Positions 8,306 to 17,121 are shown, counted from the stretch's first letter. The stretch is DNA of 35,421 bases from Burkholderiales bacterium (GCA_017302655.1 JAFLDE010000040.1:1-35421); one strand, 5' to 3'. Made by a program: numbers and translations. Notes: generated by a model from the letters alone, not told the origin.

Positions 8306-8331
8306 AAAGGCCCGCCTCGGCGGGCCTTTTT
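8306..8331 (+). terminator. Rho-independent terminator after the TonB receptor gene
   Basis: An 11-bp perfect stem (AAAGGCCCGCC at 8306-8316 with GGCGGGCCTTT at 8319-8329) closes a very short loop and runs into a T tract. It lies between the convergent receptor and yggS genes. The T tract on the minus strand is only three bases, so it mainly serves the plus strand. Confidence 0.92.
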
Positions 8332-8340
8332 CATGGCCGC

Positions 8341-9000
8341 TCAGCGGCGTGCGCCAAAGACGGCGGTGCCGATGCGCAGCCAGGTGGCTCCAGCCGCCAC
8401 CGCCGCCTCCAGGTCCTCGCTCATGCCCATGCTGAGCTGGTCCATGCCGGGCTGCAGCAGAGCGGCAAGCCGCCGATGGACCGAGGCATCGCTGCCCGGC
8501 GCCGGGATGTGCATCAGCCCGCGCAGGTGCAGCCGCGGCAGCTGGGCGATCTCGCCGGCCAGCGCCGGCAACGCCTCCGGGGCGATGCCGCTCTTGCTCG
8601 CCTCGCCGCTGGTGTTGACCTGCAGGCAGATCTGCAGAGGCGGCCGGTCGGCGGGGCGCTGCTCGGACAGGCGTCGCGCCAGCTTCAGGCTGTCGACGCT
8701 GTGCACCCAGTCGAAGTGCTCGGCGACCAGCCGCGTCTTGTTGCTCTGCAGCGGGCCGATGAAGTGCCACACCAGCTGCGAGCGCAGATCGGCCAGTTGC
8801 TCCAACTTGGCGAGCGCCTCCTGCACATAGTTCTCGCCGAAGTGCCGCTCGCCCAGGCCTGCGGCTTCGCGGATGGCGCTGGCCGGCTGCGTCTTGCTCA
8901 CGCAGACGAGCTGCAGACTGGATGGATCTCGCCGGGCGCTTTGGCAGGCTGCCTGCATTCGGGCATGCACGGCATGCAGACGGGTTTCGAGCATCGACAT
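8341..9000 (-). CDS. yggS: YggS/PLPBP family pyridoxal 5'-phosphate homeostasis protein
   Basis: A 219-residue cytoplasmic PLP-binding protein that buffers PLP and affects amino-acid and vitamin B6 balance; the family has no known enzyme activity. The PLP lysine lies in LVCVSKTQP, followed by FGENYVQEALAKL, WHFIGPLQSNKTR, LQVNTSGEASKSG, LRGLMHIP and the C-terminal LSMGMSEDLEAAVAAGATWLRIGTAVFG, which binds the phosphate. The start is uncertain between ATG at 9000 (MSMLETRL) and 8994 (MLETRL); a start at 9039 is less likely because it runs to within 2 bp of the divergent pilT start. The yggS-pilT divergent arrangement is common in betaproteobacteria, and only 41 bp separate the two starts. Confidence 0.93.
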   Translation of the reverse strand: MSMLETRLHAVHARMQAACQSARRDPSSLQLVCVSKTQPASAIREAAGLGERHFGENYVQEALAKLEQLADLRSQLVWHFIGPLQSNKTRLVAEHFDWVHSVDSLKLARRLSEQRPADRPPLQICLQVNTSGEASKSGIAPEALPALAGEIAQLPRLHLRGLMHIPAPGSDASVHRRLAALLQPGMDQLSMGMSEDLEAAVAAGATWLRIGTAVFGARR

Positions 9001-9041
9001 AATGGCCCGAAGCCTAGCCTGCGCCGTGCGCACCCCCATCC

Positions 9042-10070
<1,029 letters not shown>

Positions 10071-10085
<15 letters not shown>

Positions 10086-10159
10086 AGCCGGGGAAGTTGA
10101 CGCATGCGCGCCCCTGGGCGCGCATCGGCAAAATTTCCCGCCTCACCGTCAGGTGAGGC
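10071..10159 (+). other. Three consecutive hairpins spanning the pilT stop codon and the pilT-pilU spacer
   Basis: Hairpin 1 has a 13-bp perfect stem (10071-10083 with 10086-10098) and contains the pilT TGA at its tip. Hairpin 2 has a 10-bp perfect stem (10104-10113 with 10116-10125). Hairpin 3 has an 8-bp stem (10140-10147 with 10152-10159). None is followed by a T tract, so they are not standard terminators. They fit an RNA-processing or stability element that sets different pilT and pilU levels; this role is inferred. Confidence 0.65.
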
Positions 10160-10181
10160 ATGGCGCGACAAAGGACACAGA

Positions 10182-11315
10182 GTGGAACGCGACCAGGCCA
10201 GTAAATTCATCAACGACCTGCTGCGGCTGATGGTCAGCCGCAAGGGCTCCGACCTCTTCCTGACCGCCGATTTCCCGCCCGCCATCAAGGTGGACGGCAA
10301 GATCACCAAGGTGAGCCCGCAGCCGCTGACCGGCCAGCACACCATCGCGCTGGCGCGTTCGATCATGAACGACAAGCAGACGGCCGAGTTCGAGAAGACC
10401 AAGGAGTGCAACTTCGCCATCTCGCCGCAGGGAATCGGCCGCTTCCGTGCCAACGCCTTCATCCAGCAGGGCAGCGTGGGCCTGGTGCTGCGCACCATCC
10501 CGGCCACCCTGCCGACGGTGGCCACCATGGACCTGCCGCCCATCCTGAGCGAGCTGGTGATGACCAAGCGCGGGCTGATCATTCTGGTGGGGGGGACTGG
10601 TAGCGGCAAGAGCACGTCGCTGGCGGCCATGATCGACCACCGCAACGAGACCAGCTACGGGCACATCATCACCATCGAGGACCCGGTGGAGTTCGTGCAT
10701 CCGCACAAGAACTGCATCGTCACGCAGCGCGAGGTCGGCATCGACACCGAGGGCTGGGACATGGCGCTGAAGAACACGCTGCGCCAGGCGCCGGATGTGA
10801 TCCTCATGGGCGAGATCCGTGACCGCGAGACCATGGACCACGCCGTGGCCTTCGCCGAGACCGGCCACTTGTGCATGGCCACCCTGCATGCCAACAGCGC
10901 CAACCAGGCGCTGGACCGCATCATCAACTTCTTCCCCGAGGAACGGCGCCAGCAGCTGCTGATGGACCTGTCGCTGAACCTCAAGGCCCTGGTCAGCCAG
11001 CGCCTGCTGCCGCGCCGCGAGGGCAAGGGCCGCGTGGCGGCGGTGGAGATCATGATCAACACGCCGCTGATCTCCGAGCTGGTCTTCAAGGGCGAGGTGG
11101 GCGAGATCAAGGATGTGATGAAGCGCTCTCGCGAGCTTGGCATGCAAACCTTCGACCAAGCGCTGTTCGACCTCTTCGAAGCGGGCAAGGTGACCTACGA
11201 GGACGCGCTGCGCAATGCCGACTCGGTCAACGACCTGCGCCTGAACATCAAGCTCAACAGCCAGCGCATGCGTGCCAACCCCTCCGAGGGCACCGAACAC
11301 CTGACGATCGTTTGA
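10182..11315 (+). CDS. pilU: PilT/PilU family type IV pilus ATPase PilU
   Basis: A 377-residue PilT paralogue that works with PilT to strengthen pilus retraction. Walker A is GGTGSGKST (residues 137-145, K143), with the Asp box IEDPVEFVHPHKNCIVTQREVG, Walker B DVILMGEIRDRETM and His box GHLCMATLHANSANQALDRI. It lacks the AIRNLIRE signature and has the C-terminal extension typical of PilU (SQRMRANPSEGTEHLTIV). I chose the GTG at 10182 because AAAGGACA lies at proper distance and the protein then begins ERDQASKFINDLL as expected; a longer frame from ATG 10104 would begin inside a hairpin with unrelated residues. It lies 96 bp after pilT and 7 bp before the next gene. Confidence 0.95.
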   Translation: MERDQASKFINDLLRLMVSRKGSDLFLTADFPPAIKVDGKITKVSPQPLTGQHTIALARSIMNDKQTAEFEKTKECNFAISPQGIGRFRANAFIQQGSVGLVLRTIPATLPTVATMDLPPILSELVMTKRGLIILVGGTGSGKSTSLAAMIDHRNETSYGHIITIEDPVEFVHPHKNCIVTQREVGIDTEGWDMALKNTLRQAPDVILMGEIRDRETMDHAVAFAETGHLCMATLHANSANQALDRIINFFPEERRQQLLMDLSLNLKALVSQRLLPRREGKGRVAAVEIMINTPLISELVFKGEVGEIKDVMKRSRELGMQTFDQALFDLFEAGKVTYEDALRNADSVNDLRLNIKLNSQRMRANPSEGTEHLTIV

Positions 11316-11322
11316 GGAGCCC

Positions 11323-12177
11323 ATGAAGACCGCCTTCATCGGATTGGGTGCCATGGGCGCCCCTATGGCCGGACACCTGCTCGCGAAGGGCCACGAGGTG
11401 ACCGTGTTCAATCGCAGCCCGGCCAAGGCCGAGGCCTGGGTGGCCGCGCATCCGGGCGGCGCGATGGCCACGGACATGGCCGACGCGGTGCGCGGTGCGC
11501 AGGGCGTGCTGCTGTGCGTGGGCAACGACGACGACGTGCGCGCCACCGTGCAGGCAGCGCTGCCTGCGCTGGCTGCCGGCAGCTTCATCGCCGACCACAC
11601 CACCACCTCGGCCGAGTTGGCCCGGGAGATGGCTGCGCTGTGCGCCGCACAGGGCGTGGCGTTCATTGACGCGCCGGTGTCCGGCGGCGAGGTGGGCGCG
11701 CAAAAGGGTCAGCTCACCGTGATGTGCGGGGCCGATGCGGCCGCTTTCGCCATTGCCGAGCCGGTGCTGCGCAGTTACGCCAAGGCGGTCACCCTGCTTG
11801 GCCCGAGCGGCAGCGGCCAGTTGGCCAAGATGGTCAACCAGATCTGCATCGCCGGCCTCGTGCAGGGTTTGTCGGAGGCGCTGGCCTTTGGCGAGCGCGC
11901 TGGCCTGGACATGCCCCAGGTGCTGGAGGTGATCAGCAAGGGCGCGGCGCAGAGCTGGCAGATGGAGCAGCGCGGCCCGACCATGCTGCGCAACGAATTC
12001 AACTTCGGCTTCGCCGTGGACTGGATGCGCAAGGATCTCGGCCTGGTGCTCGACGAAGCACGCCGCAACGGCGCGCGTGTGCCCGTGACCGCCCTGGTCG
12101 ATCAGTTCTACGCCGACGTGCAGGCCATGGGAGGGCGGCGATGGGACACCAGCAGCCTGATCAAGCGCTTGCGCTGA
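11323..12177 (+). CDS. NAD(P)-dependent beta-hydroxyacid dehydrogenase (3-hydroxyisobutyrate dehydrogenase/GarR family)
   Basis: A 284-residue cytosolic dehydrogenase of the family that interconverts 3-hydroxyisobutyrate, tartronate semialdehyde/glycerate, glyoxylate or succinic semialdehyde. The N-terminal Rossmann motif is GLGAMGAPM (residues 7-15), the substrate-binding motif is FIDAPVSGGEVGAQKGQLTV (115-133), and K169 in GQLAKMVNQ is the catalytic lysine. The ATG at 11323 is preceded by GAGGAG, which overlaps the pilU stop, so it is probably cotranscribed with pilT-pilU. The metabolic role is not fixed by the neighbours: no valine or glyoxylate pathway genes are present. The exact substrate is unknown. 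Confidence 0.88.
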   Translation: MKTAFIGLGAMGAPMAGHLLAKGHEVTVFNRSPAKAEAWVAAHPGGAMATDMADAVRGAQGVLLCVGNDDDVRATVQAALPALAAGSFIADHTTTSAELAREMAALCAAQGVAFIDAPVSGGEVGAQKGQLTVMCGADAAAFAIAEPVLRSYAKAVTLLGPSGSGQLAKMVNQICIAGLVQGLSEALAFGERAGLDMPQVLEVISKGAAQSWQMEQRGPTMLRNEFNFGFAVDWMRKDLGLVLDEARRNGARVPVTALVDQFYADVQAMGGRRWDTSSLIKRLR

Positions 12178-12698
12178 TTCGTTTCTGGTTCGAGGAGCTC
12201 CGGCCCGCCGACTGGTGGCGCAAGGATGCGCAGTTGGATGCGCTGCTCCGCGAACGCTTCGGTGCGCTGCATGCGCAGGCCGCGGCTGGCGAGTGCTGGC
12301 CTTGGCGCGCCACGGCCGACGGCCGCCTGGCTGAAGTGCTGCTGCTGGACCAGTTCTCGCGCAACCTGTTCCGCGACACACCGCAGGCCTTCGCGCAGGA
12401 CGGCATGGCGCTGGCCCTGGCGCAGGAGGCGGTGGCCGGCGGACACGACAAGGCCCTGCCGGCCGAGCGGCGCGCCTTCCTCTACATGCCCTACATGCAC
12501 AGCGAGTCCCGGCGCGTGCACGAGGAGGCGCTGCGCCTGTTCAGCCACCCGGAGCTCGCCTTCAACCTCGACTTCGAGCGGCGGCATCTGGCCATCATCG
12601 AGCGCTTCGGCCGCTACCCGCATCGCAATGCCATCCTGGGCCGGGTGTCCACGGCCGAGGAACGGGAGTTCCTGAAACAGCCGGGATCCAGCTTCTAG
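12141..12698 (+). CDS. DUF924 family protein
   Basis: A 185-residue soluble helical protein of the DUF924 family (TPR-like fold; no agreed function). Family hallmarks are FWFEE near the N-terminus, WWRKD, LAEVLLLDQFSRNLFRDTPQAFAQD, RAFLYMPYMHSES, and RFGRYPHRNAILGRVSTAEE at the end. The ATG at 12141 has GGGAGGG upstream and makes the gene overlap the dehydrogenase by 37 nt, which points to translational coupling. A longer upward extension of this frame inside the dehydrogenase is a shadow. Its TAG stop (12696-12698) overlaps the TAG of the convergent dolP-like gene in a shared CTAG. Confidence 0.88.
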   Translation: MGHQQPDQALALIRFWFEELRPADWWRKDAQLDALLRERFGALHAQAAAGECWPWRATADGRLAEVLLLDQFSRNLFRDTPQAFAQDGMALALAQEAVAGGHDKALPAERRAFLYMPYMHSESRRVHEEALRLFSHPELAFNLDFERRHLAIIERFGRYPHRNAILGRVSTAEEREFLKQPGSSF

Positions 12699-13327
12699 CG
12701 TGACTGCTCGGCGGTCGGCGTGCGCGGGTGCCGGCGCGCCAGCTCTTCTTCGCTGATCAGCTCCATCAGCCGCACCACCTTGGTGACCTTGGGAATGCCG
12801 CGAATCAGCTCGCTGGCCACATGCGCCTCGCGCTCGGTGACGCGGCCCATCAGGTAGACCTCGCCGCGCTCCACCACCACGGTGAAGGCGTTGGACTGCA
12901 GCGCGCGGCTGTCGATCAGCGTGGCCTTGATCTTGCCGGCCAGCACCACGTCGTTGGCGCGCGAGGTCAGGGAGCTGAGGAAACCCACCTGCAGTTCGTT
13001 GTGCACGCGGCTCACGTTCTCCACCTGCGCCACCACGCGTTCAGCCTCCGCCTTGTCGGCCTCGTTGCGCGTCTCGCCACTCAGCAGCACCACGCGGTTG
13101 TAGGCCTGCACATTGATGTTGACGCGATCCCCTAGCGCTTCACGCAGGCGGGCAGCGGCCTTCACCTCGATGCCCTGGTCTTCGAGCTGCGTGCCGGCGG
13201 TGCGGCGGTCGGTGGCCACCAGGGCACTGCCCACCACCGCGCCGCCCACCACGAGGGGGGCGCAGCCGGACAGCAGGCTCAACGAGAGGAGAAGGGCGGC
13301 GCCAAGCGCGGGGCGGTTCATCGGCAT
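12695..13327 (-). CDS. BON-domain lipoprotein, DolP/YraP-like
   Basis: A 210-residue predicted outer-membrane lipoprotein. The signal peptide ends in the lipobox LLSGC (Cys22 counted from the ATG at 13327). Two BON domains follow: one around VKAAARLREALGDRVNINVQ to NVSRVHNELQVG, the second around VLAGKIKATLIDSRALQSNAFT to IPKVTKVVRLMELI. E. coli DolP (YraP) has this architecture and maintains outer-membrane integrity at division sites and BAM function. The gene order yraN-diaA-dolP beside rsmI matches the E. coli yra locus and supports orthology. The start at 13327 lies 1 nt past the diaA-like stop (TGACATG), so translation is probably coupled; a second ATG at 13321 would also retain the signal peptide. 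The charged tail EEELARRHPRTPTAEQSR has no known role. Confidence 0.88.
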   Translation of the reverse strand: MPMNRPALGAALLLSLSLLSGCAPLVVGGAVVGSALVATDRRTAGTQLEDQGIEVKAAARLREALGDRVNINVQAYNRVVLLSGETRNEADKAEAERVVAQVENVSRVHNELQVGFLSSLTSRANDVVLAGKIKATLIDSRALQSNAFTVVVERGEVYLMGRVTEREAHVASELIRGIPKVTKVVRLMELISEEELARRHPRTPTAEQSR

Positions 13328-13328
13328 G

Positions 13329-13895
13329 TCATTCCAATCCAAGGAGTTGAGCGTCCAGGGCATCGCACAGCGCCAGCAGCGCCACGCGCATCAGGGTCAG
13401 GCGCCGCACCAACCGTGGTGCGGGCAGGGGCACGAACACGTCGGTGTCGGAGAGCAGTCGGCGCAGGGCCTCGTGCTCGGCTGGCGCCAGCGCGAGGACC
13501 GCCATGTCCTGCGCGTGCGCCGCCTGAATCAGCTCCGCAGGCGCGGGCGACTGGCCCTCGGCGTCCAGCCAGAGCAACAGATCTCCGGGGTGGCCGAGGC
13601 TCAGGACCTGGCGGCTGAAGGCTTCCGTGCCATGCAGCGCGCCCACGTGCGAGTTCAACACCAGAGCGGCCAGACCGGGGCGCTCGTGTTCCAGGCGGCC
13701 CAGCAGCCACCCACCCAACTGTTGCGCCTCGCGGGCCGCCAGGCCGTGACCGGCCACCATGAGGCGTGAACCGGCCGTGACGCTGTTGAGCATCAGCTGC
13801 GCGGCGGTGGCCAAGGGCTTGGAGAGGGACTCGGCGGACTGGTAAAGCAAGTCCGCGCTTTCGAAGAACTGCTGCTGCAGCCGGGCTTCCAACAT
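13329..13895 (-). CDS. DiaA-like SIS-domain protein (degenerate sugar-phosphate site)
   Basis: A 188-residue protein with the layout of the SIS family. It aligns by eye with DiaA, the DnaA-binding initiation regulator, in the N-terminal helix (QQQFFESADLLYQSAESL), in HERPGLAALVLNS, in the SRQVLSLGHPGDLLLWL core and in length. The phosphosugar-binding elements are poorly kept: the usual GNGTSA loop reads AGHGLAAREAQ, the STRGNS-type Ser/Thr loop reads DAEGQSPAP, and the usual EMH helix region reads RRLTLMRVALLALCD. The place between yraN and dolP supports a DiaA relative. Whether it binds DnaA cannot be judged here. No strong Shine-Dalgarno sequence precedes the ATG at 13895. Confidence 0.75.
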   Translation of the reverse strand: MLEARLQQQFFESADLLYQSAESLSKPLATAAQLMLNSVTAGSRLMVAGHGLAAREAQQLGGWLLGRLEHERPGLAALVLNSHVGALHGTEAFSRQVLSLGHPGDLLLWLDAEGQSPAPAELIQAAHAQDMAVLALAPAEHEALRRLLSDTDVFVPLPAPRLVRRLTLMRVALLALCDALDAQLLGLE

Positions 13896-13946
13896 GTCAG
13901 AAGTGCAAGGCTGCCGGCGAGGCGAGAGGCTGGGTCATGACCGGGA

Positions 13947-14318
13947 TTATCCCGAGTCGAAGGCGCCCTTCAGCCAGCTGAGCCGGTCGCCGTCGATGGC
14001 CACCACGTCGAAGCGGCAGTGCGGTGGGCTGGCAAAGCGCAGCAGGTAGTGCTGAGCCGCGTGCACCAAGCGGCGGCGCTTGGCGGCGTCGATGCTGGCC
14101 GCCGCGCCCCCATGCGCGGTGCCGGCGCGCCAGCGCACTTCGACGAAGACCAGGGTGCCATCGGGCTCGCGCAGGACGAGGTCGATCTCGCCGGCCGGCC
14201 GGCGCGGCCCGCCGCCGATGCGATAGTTCCGTTCGACCAGCTTCAGGCCCTGCTTGCGCAGGTGCTGGAGCGCCCTTTCCTCGCCTTCTTCGCCGCGGCT
14301 CCGCAGCCAGCCGAACAT
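13947..14318 (-). CDS. yraN: YraN/UPF0102 family endonuclease-like protein
   Basis: A 123-residue member of UPF0102, which has a restriction-endonuclease-like fold. The catalytic-type pattern is present: an N-terminal Glu-rich helix (GEEGEERALQHLRKQGLKLVERNYR), GEIDLV (residues 43-48) and VFVEVR (57-62), where many relatives have EVK. Its cellular role is not established. I chose the ATG at 14318, which has AGAAGG 9 nt upstream; a GTG at 14327 would sit directly on that Shine-Dalgarno sequence. The ATG overlaps the divergent rsmI ATG in a shared CATG (14316-14319). Confidence 0.87.
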   Translation of the reverse strand: MFGWLRSRGEEGEERALQHLRKQGLKLVERNYRIGGGPRRPAGEIDLVLREPDGTLVFVEVRWRAGTAHGGAAASIDAAKRRRLVHAAQHYLLRFASPPHCRFDVVAIDGDRLSWLKGAFDSG

Positions 14319-15222
14319 GTCCGCCACCCTTCTTGCCGCTGCCGCCGAGGCAGCGGGTCACCAGCAGTATCCCGCTGGCTGCCTCTACGTCGTGGCCACG
14401 CCCATCGGTAACCTGGCCGACCTGAGCCTGCGCGCCTTGCATGTGCTGCAGCTCGTGGACGCCGTGGCTTGCGAGGACACGCGCGTCAGCGGCCAGCTGC
14501 TGCGCCACTTCGGTCTGCACAAGCCGCTGCTGGCGGTGCACGAGCACAACGAGCGCGAAGCGGCGGGCGGTGTGGTGTCGCGCCTGCTGGCCGGTGAGCG
14601 CGTGGCCTTGGTGAGCGACGCCGGCACGCCGGCCATCAGCGACCCCGGCGCCCGCCTCGTGGCCGCGGTGCAGCAGGCCGGTTTGCGTTGCATGCCGGTG
14701 GCCGGCGCCAGCGCGGTGGCGGCGGCGCTGTCGGTCGCCGGCGACACGAAGGCGCAGGGCTTCCGCTTCCTCGGCTTCCTGCCCGTGAAGGGCGAGGCTC
14801 GCAAGCAGGCGCTGCAGGGGCTCGTGGGCCAGGCCCAGACGCAGGTGCTCTACGAGGCGCCGCACCGCGTGGAGGCCCTGCTGGACGAACTGGCGTTGCT
14901 CGCGCCGACCCAGCCGCTCACCATGGCGCGCGAGCTGAGCAAGCAGTTCGAGCAAGTGCTGACCCTGCCGGTGGCGAGTTGGCCCGCCCAGGCCAGCGAG
15001 ATGGCACGGCAGGGCCAGCTGCGCGGCGAGTTCGCTTGGCTGCTGCACGCCGCGCCGCCCGTGGCCGACGAAGGCATTGGCCCCGCCGCCGAACGCCTGC
15101 TGGCAGCGCTCTTGCCGCACCTGCCGCTCAAGCAGGCAGCGGCCCTGGTGGCCGAGCACTGCGGCGCCGCGCGCAACGCCGTGTACGCGCGGGCGCTGGA
15201 GATGAAGCAGCAGGCCGACTGA
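14317..15222 (+). CDS. rsmI: 16S rRNA (cytidine(1402)-2'-O)-methyltransferase RsmI
   Basis: A 301-residue SAM-dependent methyltransferase that 2'-O-methylates C1402 in the decoding centre of 16S rRNA. Tetrapyrrole-methylase-type motifs are clear: LYVVATPIGNLADLSLRAL, ACEDTRVSGQLLRHFG, LVSDAGTPAISDPGARLV, PVAGASAVAAALSVAG, FRFLGFLP, and LYEAPHRVEALLDEL with MARELSKQFEQ. The ATG at 14317 gives the usual N-terminus ahead of YPAGCLYVVATPIG; an upstream ATG at 14254 would run through yraN. No Shine-Dalgarno sequence is evident. The gene diverges from yraN with overlapping start codons, so each promoter must lie in or over the other's coding region. Its stop forms half of a small palindrome with the facing stop codon of the next gene. 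Confidence 0.95.
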   Translation: MSATLLAAAAEAAGHQQYPAGCLYVVATPIGNLADLSLRALHVLQLVDAVACEDTRVSGQLLRHFGLHKPLLAVHEHNEREAAGGVVSRLLAGERVALVSDAGTPAISDPGARLVAAVQQAGLRCMPVAGASAVAAALSVAGDTKAQGFRFLGFLPVKGEARKQALQGLVGQAQTQVLYEAPHRVEALLDELALLAPTQPLTMARELSKQFEQVLTLPVASWPAQASEMARQGQLRGEFAWLLHAAPPVADEGIGPAAERLLAALLPHLPLKQAAALVAEHCGAARNAVYARALEMKQQAD

Positions 15223-15235
15223 GCGGGGCTCAGTT
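15217..15235. other. Palindrome formed by facing stop codons of rsmI and the small secreted-protein gene
   Basis: ACTGAGC (15218-15224) pairs with GCTCAGT (15228-15234) around a GGG loop. The left arm holds the rsmI TGA (15220-15222) and the right arm holds the minus-strand TGA (15230-15232). There is no T tract on either side, so termination here would be weak. Confidence 0.5.
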
Positions 15236-15538
15236 GCCGCGGCTGTTGTGCTTCTTGCGCGCAATGGTGCGGCTGGCATGGTCCTGCGCCGCATGCAAGC
15301 CGGCCCGCTCGCGCCGGGTCACCACGCCGTCGGCCTTGGCGCGGTCCTCGGCGCCCTGCACGCGATCCTGCTGGCGCTCCAGGCGCGCGGCCTCGCTGGC
15401 GCTGAGCGAGCCGCTGGCCACGCCCTGGTCGATGCGGCGTTCCTGATTGTTTTGGCGCTGATCGACGCGCGGCGTCTGGGTTTGGGCTTGCGCGCCGAGG
15501 CACAGGGCGCTGAGGAGGAGGGCGGTGAGGGCTTTCAT
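15230..15538 (-). CDS. Small secreted protein of unknown function, Gln/Arg-rich
   Basis: A 102-residue protein with a clear signal peptide (MKALTALLLSALCLGAQA, cleavage before QTQT). The mature part is highly charged and helical: VDQRQNNQERRIDQGVASG, SLSASEAARLERQQDRVQGA, ADGVVTRRERAGLHAAQDHA, and the tail ARKKHNSRGN. Similar short periplasmic proteins with QGVASG-type motifs and an EF-hand-like ADG-VVTRRE segment are common hypothetical proteins in betaproteobacteria (recalled, not searched). GGAG lies 6 nt before the ATG at 15538. The gene is divergent from tldD with 125 bp between. No function can be assigned. Confidence 0.8.
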   Translation of the reverse strand: MKALTALLLSALCLGAQAQTQTPRVDQRQNNQERRIDQGVASGSLSASEAARLERQQDRVQGAEDRAKADGVVTRRERAGLHAAQDHASRTIARKKHNSRGN

Positions 15539-15612
15539 GAGTGCTCCGGTTGAGTGGGCCCGGGATGGGGCCCGTCCACAACGTTCAGGCAGGGCTGCCG
15601 AGCACCGGCGCT

Positions 15613-15630
15613 TGCAAAGCATCTGCAAAG
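15613..15630. repeat. Short tandem direct repeat TGCAAAG-N4-TGCAAAG in the secreted-protein/tldD divergent gap
   Basis: Two identical TGCAAAG copies start at 15613 and 15624, 11 bp apart, one helical turn. This spacing is typical of OmpR-family response-regulator half-sites. No convincing sigma-70 promoter could be placed with it. The regulatory role is speculative. Confidence 0.3.
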
Positions 15631-15663
15631 ATTGGTGAAGAGGCGGGCGCGCACAATGCCGCC

Positions 15664-17121
15664 ATGAATGCTCCCGACTCCATGCTTGCCGCCCTCGGCG
15701 CGGCGCAGGCCCAGTTGCTCACCCCGTTTGGTCTCGATGAGGCGGCGCTGGCCCGGGCCCTGGCGTTGATCACCGCGCACAGAGTGGACGACGCCGATCT
15801 CTACTTCCAGACCACGCGCGCCGAAGGCTGGAGCCTGGAGGAAGGCATCGTCAAGAGCGGCAGCTTCAGCATCGACCAAGGCGTGGGCGTGCGCGCCGTG
15901 GTGGGCGAGAAGACGGCCTTCGCCTACTCCGATTCGCTCTCCGAATCGGCCCTGAACGACTGCGCCACCACCGTGCGCACCATCGCCGCGGCCGGGCAGA
16001 GCAAGCGCTTCCAGGTGCGCCCGCGCCGTGCCACGGGCCTGCAGCTCTATGGAGGTGACGACCCGATCGCCAGCCTGGGAAGCAGCGAGAAGGTGGCGCT
16101 GCTGGAGAAGGTGGAGAAACTCGCCCGCGCCAAGGACCCGGCCGTGGTCCAAGTGATGGCCGGTGTGGCCGCTGAGCACGAACTGGTGCTGATTGCCCGC
16201 GCCGACGGCCTGATGGCCGCGGACGTGCGCCCGCTGGTGCGCCTCTCCGTCACGGTCATTGCCGAGCGCAACGGCCGCCGCGAAGTGGGCTCCAGCGGCG
16301 GCGGCGGGCGTTTCGGCCTGGGCTATTTCAGCGACGAGCTGGTGCAGCGCTACGTGGACCAGGCGGTGAGTGCCGCGCTCACCAACCTGGACAGCCGCCC
16401 GGCGCCGGCCGGCGAGATGACGGTGGTGCTCGGCCCCGGCTGGCCGGGCGTGCTGCTGCACGAGGCCGTGGGCCATGGTCTGGAGGGCGACTTCAACCGC
16501 AAGGGCTCATCCACCTTCGCCGGCCGCCTGGGCCAGCGCGTGGCCGCGCCGGGCGTGACCGTGCTGGACGACGGCACCCTTCCCGACCGCCGCGGCAGCC
16601 TGAACATCGACGACGAGGGCCACGCCACTCAGCGCAACGTGCTCATCGAAGACGGCATCCTGGTCAACTACATCCAGGACGCGATGAACGCCCGCCTGAT
16701 GCGCCGCGCCGCCACCGGCAATGGCCGCCGCGAGAGCTACGCCCATGTGCCCATGCCGCGCATGACCAACACCTACATGCTGGCCGGCCAGCACGATCCG
16801 GCCGAGATCATCGCCAGCATCGACCGCGGCCTGTACGCCACCAATTTCGGCGGCGGCCAGGTGGACATCACCAGCGGCAAATTCGTCTTCAGCGCCAGCG
16901 AGGCCTGGTGGGTGGAGAAGGGCAAGCTGCTCTACCCGGTGAAGGGCGCCACCATCATCGGCAGCGGACCGGAGAGCCTGCAGCGCGTGAGCATGATCGG
17001 CCGCGACCTCGAACTGGACAGCGGCGTGGGCGTGTGCGGCAAGGAAGGGCAGAGCGTGCCCGTCGGTGTCGGGCAACCCACCCTTCGCATCGACGGTCTG
17101 ACGGTCGGCGGCACGGCCTGA
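15664..17121 (+). CDS. tldD: Metalloprotease TldD
   Basis: A 485-residue subunit of the TldD/TldE (PmbA) zinc protease, which degrades unfolded peptides and matures modified peptides. The HExxxH zinc motif is HEAVGH at residues 266-271, within GVLLHEAVGHGLEGDFNRKGSS. Other family segments are ADLYFQTTRAEGWSLEEGIVKSG, GVGVRAVVGEKTAFAYSDS, ILVNYIQDAMNARLMRRAATGNGRRE and the C-terminal GVGVCGKEGQSVPVGVGQPTLRI. The ATG at 15664 is the first in frame with family similarity, but no Shine-Dalgarno sequence is evident. tldE (pmbA) is not in the window. The gene ends 13 bp before the aroG leader peptide. Confidence 0.95.
   Translation: MNAPDSMLAALGAAQAQLLTPFGLDEAALARALALITAHRVDDADLYFQTTRAEGWSLEEGIVKSGSFSIDQGVGVRAVVGEKTAFAYSDSLSESALNDCATTVRTIAAAGQSKRFQVRPRRATGLQLYGGDDPIASLGSSEKVALLEKVEKLARAKDPAVVQVMAGVAAEHELVLIARADGLMAADVRPLVRLSVTVIAERNGRREVGSSGGGGRFGLGYFSDELVQRYVDQAVSAALTNLDSRPAPAGEMTVVLGPGWPGVLLHEAVGHGLEGDFNRKGSSTFAGRLGQRVAAPGVTVLDDGTLPDRRGSLNIDDEGHATQRNVLIEDGILVNYIQDAMNARLMRRAATGNGRRESYAHVPMPRMTNTYMLAGQHDPAEIIASIDRGLYATNFGGGQVDITSGKFVFSASEAWWVEKGKLLYPVKGATIIGSGPESLQRVSMIGRDLELDSGVGVCGKEGQSVPVGVGQPTLRIDGLTVGGTA

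Noticed and set aside
11724-12140. Upstream extension of the DUF924 frame
   Set aside because: This stretch is an out-of-frame reading of the dehydrogenase gene; DUF924 similarity and a Shine-Dalgarno sequence begin at 12141.
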